Assembly: GCA_030323885.1 (NCBI GenBank)
Contig: CM059193.1
Span: 74,065,543-74,129,542 of the forward strand
DNA from: Branchipolynoe longqiensis
Taxonomy: Eukaryota > Annelida > Polychaeta > Phyllodocida > Polynoidae
Direction of reading: 5' to 3'
DNA: 64,000 nucleotides
The notes below the pieces were generated by a model. The model ran no database searches. It saw only the letters and a list, made by a program, of their open reading frames with translations, and was not told where the DNA came from. Shown one piece after another: positions 21,893 through 32,807 of this stretch (positions are counted from its first letter, which is position 1; each line of letters starts with the position of its first letter). The translations under genes and the position numbers were made by a program.

Positions 21893-22738
21893 TGTACTGT
21901 GATAAAGTGTTTTGTTTGTGTACCCAGCAAAATCTCATAAGGACGAGAATATCAACACATATGTACACTGTAAATAAAATCTCTTTTATTCGCATCGTAA
22001 CTAGTCATAATCTATGTCTTCCTGCCTACAAAAGTCACCATCTCCTAATACTCTCCATTCCTGATGTGTTTCTAGGATGCAACCCCCTCCCTCGCAAATC
22101 AATCCTTGAGTTTTTCCTCTATCAGTGTTCCTATTAGTATCCTTGAAGATGTAGAGTCACTTAGTTCCGGATTCAAACACTGGTGGCGCGGCGTGACCTA
22201 CTTAAACTGGCGCCACCTGAAGGAAATCGACGGTAGCAGGCCCAATGTGACCATTTCCTAATTAATGGGAGCATGGCATGCAGGTGTCCTTTTTTTTCCT
22301 TTCATGAAAATGGGCTTCCACGCCTTTTCATAATGGTGGTTCGTGTTAACAAGCAATAAATATGAATTGTCAGTAGTTTGTATATGGATAGTGATGAGGC
22401 CGTTATCGCGTGTAATAATGGCTGTAGTGTCCTGCACTCCCCCCCCCCCACCTGTCCGGGAGGGGGGTGGGACCCCCATCATGCACCGCTCCGCCACCTG
22501 AGTGGGGCCTGGCCTCTAGTCGCTCAGAGGCTATATATATACAAATGATGTTTGCTATTCAACTATCTCAGAACTTTAATAAAATGCATAAAAGACTAAC
22601 TGCGTCCCAATATGCACATTTAACGTTAAACTTAAAAGGAATGCAATCTATCTATGAGAGTGGTTCTTTATTTCAAACAAATTAGTTTTCTATTCAACTG
22701 TTATATATATAGGACATTGGGGGGATCCATTAATTGAT
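21893..22738. other. Mostly unassigned; GC-rich repeat piece
   Basis: 22380-22500 contains GATGAGGCCGTTATCGCGTG followed by C- and G-runs. Its CCTTTATCGCGTGTAATAAG-type core recurs at 28635 and 30295. No gene. Confidence 0.5.
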
Positions 22739-22908
22739 TACAGTATAACCCCGTTAAACGAAACTTGAAGGATCCCTAGAAATTTGCTTGGATTAACCAA
22801 TCATTGGTTTAACTTGACTTTGACTTTGACTTTGACTTTGAGTAATCATGTATTGCACATGTAATATAAAATGTATGTGGACACTTTGATTATTGTTTTT
22901 TATGTATG
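22739..22908. mobile_element. pogo/Tigger-like MITE, truncated copy
   Basis: It starts TACAGTATAACCCCGTTAAA like the next element, contains a short TTTGAC tandem (22817-22842) and lacks its right end. Confidence 0.55.
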
Positions 22909-23247
22909 TACAGTATAACCCCTTAAACCGAGCTTGGTTAAACCAAATGATCGGCTAATCCAAACTTTTGCCGGCCGCCCGACAAAATACTACAATTTAT
23001 CATATAAAAAAGTCAGTGGGGTCTCAGATGACCTTATAACCACATGAAAGTGTGGTTTAACCATACCGGAGTGGCCTGGGGTCTGACAATTTTGTTTGGA
23101 TTAACCGATAATTTGGATTAACCGACTTTGGTTTAACCAACTTTTTTATATGATAAATGGTAGTATTTTGCTGGGCCGCTGAAAACAAGTTTTGATTAAC
23201 CAATCGTTGGGTTTAACCTAGCTTGGTTTAATGGGGTTATACTGTAT
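22909..23247. mobile_element. pogo/Tigger-like palindromic MITE
   Basis: The ends TACAGTATAACCCCTTAAAC and TTTAATGGGGTTATACTGTA are inverted. The interior is palindromic too: CAAAATACTACAATTTATCA near 22985 pairs with TGATAAATGGTAGTATTTTG near 23150. Ends and TA flanks fit Tc1/mariner pogo/Tigger MITEs. Confidence 0.75.
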
Positions 23248-23672
23248 ATGAAAGGTTGGTGGTATGCCGTATCGGCAGTGAAGGTTATATTCACAGCAAA
23301 GTAGAATTCTTTAGAAGCTAAATACATTGCACTCAAATATCTTCACCATTGTCTCTTTTTGTATGTGATGCATTCTTTGGTTCAACAGGAGGACCAGAAA
23401 AAGAACAAGAAGAACAAGAACAAGAAGAACAAGAACAAGTTAAGCAAGGACAGTTTCAGCTCATTCTAAAAACAGGGTTTACCCGTCTAGGAAAAACATA
23501 TCTAGAACTTTCCCTTCAATGGCCACCATGATTCTCAGTGTGAGCCTTTAACTTCAAAAGTGCCTTTCAACACATAATTAACTGCACATTTTTACATTCT
23601 GTGTAAAAGCGATGGCGAATAATAATATGACAACATACAAGTTGAACACTTCTGGCTGTGATTATTGGCATT
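23248..23672. other. Unassigned stretch with AAGAAC tandem
   Basis: The AAGAACAAGAACAAGAAGAA simple tract at 23398-23440 gives a Glu/Gln-rich frame of no significance. Otherwise unassigned. Confidence 0.45.
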
Positions 23673-24013
23673 GCTTTGTTTGTTGTTGTTTTACGTCCTA
23701 GCAACATCTAGGGTCATATCAGGACGGGTACTGACTTGTGACAGTCGCACTCATAGCGACTTTATAGTGCTTCCCCACTGGAAGACCAGGCCACCAGCAC
23801 CATGACCTGATATCCCACTCAGTCACATTATGCTGACACTGAGCCAACCAGTCCTTGCCCTATCCTAATAATGCTGAGCGCCAGGCTAGGAAGTGACAAG
23901 TATCAATTTTTAAGTCATTGGTTTGACTTGACCGGGGTTCGAACCCATGACCTCACCATCTCCCAATATGGGAGACGGACGCTCTAACTCATTCGGACAT
24001 CCCGTCTGGTCCT
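23673..24013 (-). mobile_element. SINE-1 copy, near full length
   Basis: All parts are present from GTTGTTGTTTTACGTCCTAG to the head ending CATCCCGTCTGGTC. Confidence 0.92.
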
Positions 24014-24071
24014 AGGGCCATTGCTGTCGACATGGCGCTAAGCAACTATCACTAACTCTCCATCTGCTCCT

Positions 24072-24205
24072 CTGTACTGATATGACCTGAGATGTTGCAA
24101 GGACGTAAAACTCCAACAACCAACCATATTCTCCTTACCTTATCCTAGTAATTGTCAGATTAGGTAGCGACAAGTATAATTTTTTTTAAGTTATTTCATT
24201 GATTG
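24072..24205. mobile_element. SINE-1 fragments
   Basis: A plus-strand tail (CTGATATGACCTGAGATGTT to CAACAACCAACC) at 24072-24125, then a minus-strand body piece (CCTTACCTTATCCTAGTAAT) at 24130-24205. Confidence 0.65.
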
Positions 24206-24268
24206 ATCGATTGGTTAATGATGATTTAGCTTTGTACACTGTCATATCCTCAGCCAGGGTCATATTCA

Positions 24269-24365
24269 CATATTATTAATACTCACCGTAGCAAACAAAG
24301 CAACAAGACATTGACATATATATAGTTGGATGAGTAATTCCTCTGGCTGGTACCTCCAAAGGCCC
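24269..24365 (-). repeat. Split direct repeat B2
   Basis: 97 bp matching B1 with a handful of differences (CATATTATTAAT to GGTACCTCCAAAGGCCC). It marks the 3' end of the element. Confidence 0.88.
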
Positions 24366-24379
24366 CTCCTTTTATTTAT

Positions 24380-24631
24380 GAAGCAAATTTCGGTGCTGAC
24401 TGGATGCAGAAACAGTAGTGTGCATGCGCACAAGCCCCCGGCGCGCTGCCAGAGCCGGCTAGGCACTGCCCAGTAACTTCAAAGCAACGCCGAGTTGCAT
24501 AAACACATCAAAGCAGCGCAGTGCTGCATAGACAACGTCGGCTGCACTGTCCCTCCAGACCGTTTCACCAACTAATAACCTAGCCTCAGCTTTTAATAAT
24601 CCTTGCGCAACAAGTTACATGCCATATTATT
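24380..24631 (-). repeat. Split direct repeat A2
   Basis: About 250 bp matching A1 at 29218-29470. Shared blocks are GCGCGCTGCC.GAGCCGGCTA, GTTGCATAAACACATCAAAG and GCAGCGCAGTGCTGCATA. Confidence 0.88.
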
Positions 24632-24719
24632 AATGCGCACAGTAGCAAACAAAGCAACAAGATATTGACATATATATAGTTGGATGAGTAATTCCTCTGG
24701 CTGGTACCTCTAAAGGCCC
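24623..24719 (-). repeat. Split direct repeat B1
   Basis: 97 bp matching B2 (shared ATATATATAGTTGGATGAGT and TTCCTCTGGCTGGTACCTC). It lies 12 bp beyond the stop codon of the recombinase frame. Confidence 0.88.
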
Positions 24720-24731
24720 AAACCCACCCAG

Positions 24732-25659
24732 CTAGTTATGACCTCCTGCTGCCAATAATGTGGCCACCCGAAGGTCCCTTGCTAGTCTCTCCTGAAGAGG
24801 CACCCTCAGGTACTCAAACACCTGGTCTGACTTCCAATCACCTCTTTCTTTTATTTCTAGTATTGATGCGCCACATAGTCATAAGAAGGTGGCTCCTCCC
24901 CTCCTTAGGCTGTGCGTTGAAAATTCCACTGGGTTCATACCAGCCCGTGCACATAATAGCCCCATTGATGTTAAGTAGAAAGAATATGGCATCGATACCG
25001 AGCTAGCCCCTTTGGGTAGCCTGAACGCATGGGCGTCCCCCCCGGCTTCCACATCCCGGAAATGTTCTCTCACCCAGTATACGGTGCACAACGCCCGGTC
25101 TGCTACTTTTTCCACAGGTATTAGGTGGACCCGTTCTCTGTACTGTATTGTCTTTGACTTCCTGACCCTTACCATCATACCCCTCTCATAAAAAGCGAAA
25201 TCCGCTCTTATTAGCGTCACGTTTGACTCTGAAACATGACAGTTGCGTAGCAGCGCCCTGAAAGAGACCAGCATGGCCACCCTCAAAGCTACATGCCCCC
25301 TGGTGTTCAGTATCATGTTAAAAATTAACCTTAGATGTTTAGGTAATAGAGGCGCTGCCTGCCTCGGCATGTCACCCAAAATCCTGCCAAGCACTTTTTT
25401 AACCTGTGACTGGTGTAGTCGATAGGACCCATGCCCAGATCTTTCAAATGGTTGCTTAGTGCACTAAGGTACTGCCTAATTGAGTTATAGCAATGCGCCT
25501 AGCAAGAAATGAGATGTACATACACGTTTGAGATGAGGAACATGGATACGGTGATAATTGTTCAGCAAATATTCCACAAAACTCAAGATAAGCTTTAATT
25601 TGTACAGATCTAGTCATTTTTGTTTGATTCCACGTAGTGGGCGTCCTCGTATCGACCAC
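24732..25659 (-). pseudogene. Tyrosine recombinase of the YR retrotransposon, broken
   Basis: The N-terminal core-binding part (25659-25456) has YISFLARR-type sequence and shifts frame near 25475 (RQYLSALSNHLKDLG) and again near 25400. The catalytic part (25394-24879) has an Arg in FRALLRNC (box I) and HSLRRGG (box II His-x-x-Arg). A TGA at 24879-24881 cuts it. The same frame then runs on through IKERGDWKSDQVFEYL, which holds the nucleophile Tyr (codon 24810-24812), to a TAG at 24732. All catalytic residues are recognisable, but the copy cannot make one continuous protein. Confidence 0.88.
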
Positions 25660-25668
25660 ACTCCAGCC

Positions 25669-27399
25669 TTAGCCGTGCCCAATCTGGAATGAACAGGAAA
25701 AGAGTTCATGGCAGGACATTGCTCGTCCAACGTCCGCATCCCGTATGCACGCGATGTTTTTGTATGCTTCCAACCTGCTTAGGCTGTCACAGATTACATT
25801 GTCTCGGGTGTTTATGTAGACTGTTTGAACATCGAAGTTATGTTTGATCGATAGCCAAAATATTAACCTCAAACAGGCCATAGTGGTCTTATTTCTACTT
25901 CTACCCGAGTTGAGGGCTGCCCTTACCTGGGCGTTATCTGTCACGAATACCACGGTTCTATTTTCCCAGAGGTAGCCCCACCTTCGAACCCCTACCAGTA
26001 TTGGCCATAACTCTAACACATTTATGTTTTCCGTCTTGCAGCCCCCTTCTTTTGCATCAGCATAGTGGTGTCCCAACCATTTCTCCAGCTCCCTCGCATT
26101 TGTTATTCTGAATGCACCCGCCAGCCAATCATCCCCGTGTGTAGCCTCAGATTCTGACAGCGAAGCATCACTGTACACTGAGATACATGGTTCCGATGAT
26201 TGGATTATTTTGGCTTTCCCGTTGAATGAACTGGCAAACTCCACCCACCACTTCAAGTCCAACCTGAACTCCTCGTTGAGCCTTACCCTGTGTGTGCTTT
26301 TCTTCACGGATGCCACCAAATCGTAGACACGCCGTGAGAAAGTTCTGCCACCGTGGATAACCTTACATCAGTGTGCAAGCACTCCCGCCAGGCTTTCCAG
26401 CTCTTTCTTAGAGGCCTTCCGCTTGCGTAAGAACCAGTGGAGCAGTGTTTGTAATTTATCTAATTTGTCCACTGGGAGTCTCAACTCCATTACTACCGAA
26501 TCTACGTCAATACCCAAAAAACGTATAATCTGCCCCGGACATACCAGTTTTTTATAGCTAACATAGAACCCAAGCCTACGCAATATTTTCACCAGCGCCC
26601 ACTGAGCTTCCCTGCATTCCTGCTCTGTGTGTGCCACCACGCAGAAGTCATCTAGATAGTTAATGCATTTCATGTAGCCTTCTCTTACCATGCAACAAAC
26701 TACCATGTCGCTTACTTTGGAGAATACATAGGGGCTGCTGCTCAGCCCCATGCACAAGCGGTTATCACGTAGGTAGACCATGCCTTCCCCAAAGTCCCAA
26801 GCCAAGCGCTGCTTCTCCCTTGATGTCGGGTGGATGTTCACTGCCCTATACGCATTACTTCTATCGACTGTAGCTAAGTAGTCCCCCACCTGCAGCATTT
26901 CAGTGACCGATTCCACTGAATTATAACAAAAGTTTGCCCGGCAGCCATTGGTGTAATCATTGACACAAATACCATCTGGGCTCGAGCAGTCCACGATGGC
27001 CCTAAAATCATCATGACCTTTCGGTACAGCGCCTAAGGCATGAATACCTACACACAGATTATCAACACCAGTCAGCATTTGTTCATCAATTTCCGATTGC
27101 AACCTCCCACACATTGCAACACCGACCTCACCTTTTGTTATTGAGCCATAATTGGCCTTATTATAGCTACTATCACAGGAATCGTCAATAACCCTGAATC
27201 TGAATCATGCGCCTCGCAAAACATATTCCCAATCGGGATCCACATCGCCCCTACAAAAGCATTCAGAAAAAACATGACAAGGTTTTATTTGGGCCAACGC
27301 CCCATCGATAATGTAAACACAATTACAATAACCCATAGTGCAAGCAGAAAACATGTTGATGTAGTGTTCAGTCCAGCTGTAGTGACTCTCCCTGTCCAC
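25669..27399 (-). pseudogene. Reverse transcriptase-RNase H of the YR retrotransposon, two in-frame TGAs
   Basis: One frame from 27399 to 25669 is interrupted by TGA at 27205-27207 and TGA at 26368-26370. RT motifs are AIVDCSSPDG, VDRSNAYRAV, NRLCMGLSSSPYVF and the catalytic YLDDF. RNase H motifs are VYSDASLSES, NVLELWP, FVTDNAQVRAALN and CDSLSRLEA, which provide the acidic D-E-D residues and the later acidic position. Both families are DIRS-order. The next ORF follows three codons after the TAA at 25669. Confidence 0.9.
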
Positions 27400-27511
27400 T
27401 ACCCAGTGGGTGCATAGTAGATCACCACCCCCGCTACGGGCTGGTTCTGGGCCGATTACCCAGCATCAGTCCTCATTCCGATTAACAAACTCCCCATGCG
27501 AGACCCTGAGG

Positions 27512-28992
27512 TTACCTGAGGTGCGACAACCCCCCCCCCCCTCCTCCTTTGTTCGTGCTGGTCCCTTTGTTGTAGTTACACCTGGTTTCAGTCTCAGACA
27601 CAAGATCCCTGCCCGGATCTGTATGCGCAGCACTCGTCTCCTCCTCTGTTGGTGTTTTCATCACAAACGGTTCCCTTTGTTTGCCGTTGTCGCTTCCCTC
27701 GCTAATCCCCGAGTTGGGATTAGCGACCACGTCGGTCCCGCCTTCCAAGTGTGTACAGTGATTTAACCGCCCGGTGGCGGCATCCTTTAGGGGATTACCA
27801 GCATCCTCCCCACTGGCCGGCGCCAATTTAACACTACTGCAGATTTCCTCCGCGCCCTCCTCCAGCATACCGACATCAGTATAACCAAATTTTGACAGTC
27901 AATATTTTTTCTGCAGGCAGGCCTCTGCCACATGACTTTTACTGCGGCACGTCAAACAATGATGATCCCATGTGCATTTGTCGTGATTACAACCGTCTTT
28001 ATATGTAGTTGTGTGCGAAACATGCACCTTTCACCTTCTGATGCGTGCTCCCCCTGGTTTCACTTTCCTTGTTGTACGCTACCTTAGGCTTCCTCACATC
28101 TTTGTACGATTTTGAATTGTCCATGTTGAAGTGTAGTAAAACCTGCAGCCCTTTCTCCTTAGCCTTCTCCCGTATCACACTATCATACCCCCTGTACGCC
28201 TCATCCACATAACTGTTTGTTGTAGAGTGCATGCACATATATGCCAGATGGCCATTAGTGCATTCACATCCATACCTGCCTTCTTGGCCCTCTTCAATCC
28301 CCGCAAACAAGCAGCATACATTAGTTCATTATAGCTCACATTCTTCACGTTCTTCCTCCCCTTTGTATATTTGTGCAGAGCGAACTTACTGCGTTTTTTC
28401 CTATGGCGCCTCGGCGGTCTCTGCTCCGTTCCCTGCTGCTGTCCGTGTCCGATGATTCGGACTACTAGCTCGATGAGTCACTGCTTGGGCTTGAATCATC
28501 CGGGTCCCTCTCGGATGCCTCCTCCTTGGGCCGCCTACTGCTCCTATGCTTCTTTTTCTTCTTTTTCTTCTCCTTCTGCCGTGTTCGTGATTTGTGGTCC
28601 ATATTGTCCTCCTCCTCCGAACTGAGCTATAGTGATGAATCCTTTATCGCGTGTAATAAGCTCTGGAGTAGTCCTCCCCCCACAAGGGTAAGGGTGGGGT
28701 TTTGGTACCAGCATGCTCTTCGACGCCTCCCCCTTCCCGGGGCGCCGTGAATATGGCCTATGCTGCTGAGACGGCATAAAGAAACCACCAATCAATCAAT
28801 CCGAACTGAGCTCCCTCTCCCTTAGCTTCGCCTTACGTCTCTCCAGCACTCTTTGCGCTAACCTGCGCGCAACTCCAGCTCCTCCTCATCTGCCTCCACA
28901 TCAACCACAGCGACCGATTTTCTCACTGCCCGTTTTGTCTCCAAAACCTCACCGATCGACATCGTGAGCCTTTTAACAGCTGTGTCGTCCAT
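27512..28992 (-). pseudogene. gag-like ORF of the YR retrotransposon, frameshifted and SINE-interrupted
   Basis: It starts MDDTAVKRLTMSIGEVL at 28992. The charged, Ser- and Lys-rich middle is shifted near 28870, and a SINE interrupts it at 28629-28800. 28310-27999 encodes REKAKEKGLQVLLHFN. About 27998-27910, in another frame, encodes a Cys/His cluster (CNHDKCTWDHHCLTCRSKS), a zinc-knuckle-like end as in DIRS-order gag proteins. 27868-27512 is an acidic tail frame. At least three frame changes, so not functional. Confidence 0.72.
28629..28800 (+). mobile_element. 172-bp SINE with SINE-3 tail, 12-bp target duplication, in gag
   Basis: Flanked by CCGAACTGAGCT at 28617-28628 and 28801-28812. The 5' part (TGAATCCTTTATCGCGTGTA, CAAGGGTAAGGGTGGGGTTT, CTTCCCGGGGCG) recurs at 30285-30410. 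The 3' part is the SINE-3 end (CCGTGAATATGGCCTATGCT to AATCAATCAAT). Confidence 0.88.
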
Positions 28993-29217
28993 TCCCCCCA
29001 CCATGCCAGGTCCGTCGTCGTCTTCTAGCTGTTCAGTTTTAACGATACGCCTTTAAACCTTTGCTTTGACAACTTTACACTTTGCCCACGAGGCGCCTCC
29101 TGCTCGTCCCCGCATCCTTGGCACAGATCGATACCAATATCGATGCCACCCTACCAGTACCCTATACGGATGTGGTTGAGCGATCTCCACTAGCGATCTC
29201 TAGCAGCACATCCGCCT

Positions 29218-29470
29218 GAAGCAAATTTCCCTGCCGAATGGATGCAGAGACAGTAGCGTGCAGGTGCACGAGGCCCCGGCGCGCTGCCGGAGCCGGCTAG
29301 GCGCTGCCCAGTAACTTCAAAGCAGCACCTAGTTGCATAAACACATCAAAGCAGCGCAGTGCTGCATAAACAACGTTGGCTGCACTGTCCCACCGGGCCG
29401 TTTCACCAATGAATAAACAAGCCTCAGCTTGTAATAATACTTGCGTAAGAAGCTACACGCCACATATTTA
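29218..29470 (-). repeat. Split direct repeat A1
   Basis: The 5' end of the element. It matches A2 at about 85-90% by eye. The 5' UTR before gag (about 29217-28993) follows. Confidence 0.85.
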
Positions 29471-30284
29471 TTGATTTAGTTTGACTATGTCCCGCAGCAG
29501 TGCCACACCTGCATCACACCCACAAGCTGCCACTCAGACACTTGCTATCCGCACTGCACTTCGTCCACACCTCTCTCTTTCTCCTCTCCGCTGTCCTTGC
29601 TCCTCCCTGATATGTCTGAAAAGAGTTCCCGGAGGGGGAGCCCGCCAGCATTTCACTTTCTACTCTTACTCTGTCCGTGTCTATGGCTCGCTGGTTGGTC
29701 ACCATAGAGCAAATAGACATGGTCCTTTGACTCAACTCTCCTCATTTCTCTTTCCTAGACTCTACCCTTTCTATTTCTCCCAGGCATACTTCTCCCCCTG
29801 ACCACGGGAGTTGTGCCATTGGGTGGGGCCCTGTACCTTTACGTTTCTCTCGCTTTGTTCTCGTTGCTGGAACCACCGCTGCACCCATCTTTACCCACCC
29901 TTCCTCAAAACCCTTGCTGCTGTCTGCTAGATACAAGTGCTCAACTACCGTCGGACCGAAGAGATTTGGGGCCACCCCAATGCTTCGCTGTTATAACATT
30001 GTAAAGATGTCCCCAGCTTCTACAACCATCCCTACTGAAGATTAATCTTGAACCAAAGATCGGGCCGATTTATTGGAACCTCTCTATAATGTTGCAGTTC
30101 TGCAACCAGTAACCGTCGTAAGGTTACAAACCACCCCAAGCAGCAACTCGAAACTCTTCATACACACAAACAAACACACAAACAGAGGCAAACAAACAGC
30201 TACGCACAGGCATACACAGCTACTCCTACTGCTATGTTTCTGTGGCATGGTTACTAAATACCTGTATAGAAAAACATTTATGGT
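29471..30284. other. Unassigned stretch
   Basis: GC-balanced DNA downstream of the retrotransposon with no recognised domain. 30097-30140 (CAGTAACCGTCGTAAGGTTA) recurs inverted near 48570. Confidence 0.45.
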
Positions 30285-30412
30285 TAGTGATAAATCCTTT
30301 ATCGCATGTACTAAGCTCTGGAGTGGTCCTCCCCCCACAAGGGTAAGGGTGGGGTTTTGGTAGGAGCATGCACTTCGCCCCCTCCCCCTTCCCGGGGCGG
30401 GACACACCACTC
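30285..30412 (+). mobile_element. SINE 5' part, same family as 28629
   Basis: AAATCCTTTATCGCATGTAC, CCCCACAAGGGTAAGGGTGG and CCCCCTTCCCGGGGCGGG. The SINE-3 type tail is missing. Confidence 0.75.
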
Positions 30413-30485
30413 GCTCGGAACCTTTTATATTGTACATTAGTTGATTGAGCAGGGGAAATTTCAATCGTGGACAATTAATCTTCCT

Positions 30486-30662
30486 CATTCTACTGCTCCT
30501 TGCCCTATCTTAGTAATGCTGCGTGCCAGGCTAGGTAGCGACAAATATAAATTTTTAAGTCATTGGTTTCACTCGGCCAGGGTTAGAAACCGGGAGGTTT
30601 GAAACCCATGACCTAGCAGAACGGGAGGCAGACGCTGAACTCATTCGGCCATCAAGTTCTGT
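30486..30662 (-). mobile_element. SINE-1 5' part
   Basis: CTTGCCCTATCTTAGTAATG through the linker to a head with a duplicated B-box-like segment. It is preceded by AGGGGAAATTTCAATCGTGG, a flank also seen at 1115, 51868 and 53194, so these share an ancestral unit. Confidence 0.82.
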
Positions 30663-30957
30663 GCTAATTTACTCATGCGGACAAGAGGAAGAACAAGACG
30701 AAAGAGTTTTTCAAATACATTTTATTGGAGAACATAACCTGCAGGTAGTTCGATTTTAAGAACCACTTGAAATCTTTAGGAATTTCTTCCAAGAAGAGTG
30801 TTGGCCAGAATTGGGGGAATGTCTTATCACTGCAAGGACAAGAATCAATGTCCTAGCATGCTTTACTCATTTTGCGATGTGCTGAATCTTTCCCATGTAA
30901 TTTGTGAAGTGACATAATAATGAGGGTGCTACAGTGATGGAAATGGGGAGGCATATA

Positions 30958-31206
30958 TACCAATGACTTAACATTTTGTACTTGTCGAATACTAGCCAGG
31001 CACTCGGCATTATTAGGATAGGGCAATGAATGGTTGGCTCAGTGTCAGAATAATGGGACTGAGTGGGATATCAGGTCATGGTGCTGGCACCCTGATCTTC
31101 CAGTGGAGCAGCACTATAAAGTCACCATAAGTGTGCACTGTCACAAGTCAGTACCCGTCCTCATATGAGCTTAGATGTTGCCAGGACGTAAAACTCCAAC
31201 AACCAA
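30958..31206 (+). mobile_element. SINE-1 body and tail
   Basis: The linker ACCAATGACTTAACATTTTG, full body and CCAACAACCAAGC tail are present; the head is missing. Confidence 0.88.
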
Positions 31207-31208
31207 GC

Positions 31209-31482
31209 ATATCTCGCTTCGCTAGTACAAACAAATGGCAAGCCTTGAAAGGCGGTAACTAAGTAGTCTTTGGAGTCTTCAAAGTAGATCGGATATCTGT
31301 TGGGTTATTTACATATCCCGCTTCATTAGTACAAACAAATGACAGCCCTTGAAAGGCGGTAACTAAGGAGTCTTCAGAGTCTTCAAAGTACACCAGATAT
31401 CTGTTGTGTTATTTACATATCCCACTTCATTAGTACAAACAAATGACAGCCCTTGAAAGGTGGTAACTAGGGAGTCTTCATC
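31209..31482 (+). repeat. 104-bp tandem repeat, 2.6 units
   Basis: Units start ATATCTCGCTTC (31209), ATATCCCGCTTC (31313) and ATATCCCACTTC (31417). Each contains TAGTACAAACAAATG and CTTGAAAGGCGGTAACTA. Confidence 0.92.
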
Positions 31483-31489
31483 TGTCAGT

Positions 31490-32010
31490 GATTTGTTACC
31501 GGCCGGTGTCGCAGTTTCCGCCGTCCACCAGTTTCCACGGTACGCCTACACTCAAATGCATTGTCAATGGCCGTGAGCAATCTTCATACAGAAAAAGTGA
31601 AATATCTAAAGTGACACCACCTAGAAACAAATCGCTTGGTACACATATAGAAAACATCTTTACCAAAAAGAGTATATCAAATGTATACGGTTAGGGTTCT
31701 TGATTTCTATTAATTTTGAATAAAACTAATGTTTTGCACTGCACATACCTTCAAACTCAAGGCATTGTCAATGGTCGTGAGCAATCTTCATACAGAAAAT
31801 ACAGAAAAGGTGAAATATCCCTAAGACCACACCACCTAGAAACAAATCGATTGGTACACATAAAGAAAACATCTGTACCAAAAACATTATATTAAATTTA
31901 TAAGGTTAGTGATTATGCTGTTCGATTTTGGCGCATGCGCAGAAGCGATGCATACCATGGAAACTGACGGACGGCGGAAACTGCGACACCGGTTCAGCAC
32001 TCCCGGTCCC
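31490..32010. repeat. Duplicated module between inverted 45-bp repeats
   Basis: A ~150-bp module (GCATTGTCAATGGCCGTGAG, CCACCTAGAAACAAATCG) occurs at 31548-31693 and 31755-31912. It is bracketed by GGTGTCGCAGTTTCCGCCGT at about 31505 and its reverse complement at about 31970 (ACGGCGGAAACTGCGACACC-type). Possibly a fold-back element. Confidence 0.65.
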
Positions 32011-32269
32011 CTCATTCAAGCACACACTAAATACGCCGTGTCCAGCGCCGTACTGCCCATTACGACAGGCTCCAGAGGGCACCACTGGAAAAACTTCCTC
32101 CGCTTTGCTGCACATGCGCACTGCTGATTGATAGGCTATATTATATTAAAGTTTATTGCACGATATGGGTTTTAGGCACGGAGTGACCATGCCCATGCCG
32201 CTATCAACACCATCTGGTAATATGTGTTTTAGGGATGGATGGACTGTATAACTGTGCTGATATTAACAT
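32011..32269. other. Unassigned stretch
   Basis: No gene or known repeat recognised. Confidence 0.4.
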
Positions 32270-32580
32270 GATTTGGTTGGTTGTTGGAGTTTTATGTCCT
32301 GGCAACATATCAGTACAGGTACCGACTTGTGACAGTACACACTCATGGCAACTTCATAGTGCAGCACCATTGGCAGACCAGGCTGGCAGCAACATGACCT
32401 GATATCCCACTCAGTCACATTATCCAGACACTGAGCCAACCAGTCCTTGCCCTATCCTAATAATGCTGTGCACCTGGCTAGAACACGATAAGCATAAATA
32501 TTTAAGTCATTGGTTTGACTTGACCAGGATTCGAACCCGTGGGTTCGTGGGTTCGAATCCCACGATCAACTAAAACAGGA
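32270..32580 (-). mobile_element. SINE-1 copy
   Basis: Tail (GGTTGTTGGAGTTTTATGTC) to head, with GTGGGTTCGTGGGTTCGAAT, a doubled B-box-like segment. Confidence 0.9.
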
Positions 32581-32807
32581 GTTATATCAGGATTGGTGCT
32601 GACTTGCTTTTCATTACTTTGTTTGGGTTTTACATCCTAGCAACATCTATGGTCATATCACGATGGGTAACAAATTGTGACAGTGCGCACTCATGGGAAC
32701 TTTGCAGTGCTGCCACACTGGGGGACCATGCCACCAGTGCCATGACCCGATATCCCACTCAGTCATATTATCCTGATACTTAGCTAATGAGGCCTTGCCC
32801 TATCCCA

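Larger units (their letters stand above)
24269..29470 (-). mobile_element. Tyrosine-recombinase retrotransposon with split direct repeats (Ngaro/PAT-like, DIRS order)
   Basis: Read on the minus strand: repeat A1 (29470-29218), gag-like ORF (28992 to about 27500), RT-RNase H (27399-25669), tyrosine recombinase (25659-24732), B1 (24719-24623), A2 (about 24631-24380), B2 (24365-24269). The A1 - ORFs - B1A2B2 order is diagnostic of split-direct-repeat YR elements. Such elements use a tyrosine recombinase instead of an integrase and leave no target duplication; none is seen here. DIRS1-like elements with inverted terminal repeats are the alternative, but these repeats are direct. The copy is inactive: in-frame TGAs, frameshifts and a SINE insertion in gag. 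Confidence 0.9.

Noticed and set aside
24758..25425. Plus-strand frames opposite the recombinase
   Set aside because: Antisense shadows; the minus-strand frame carries the conserved motifs.
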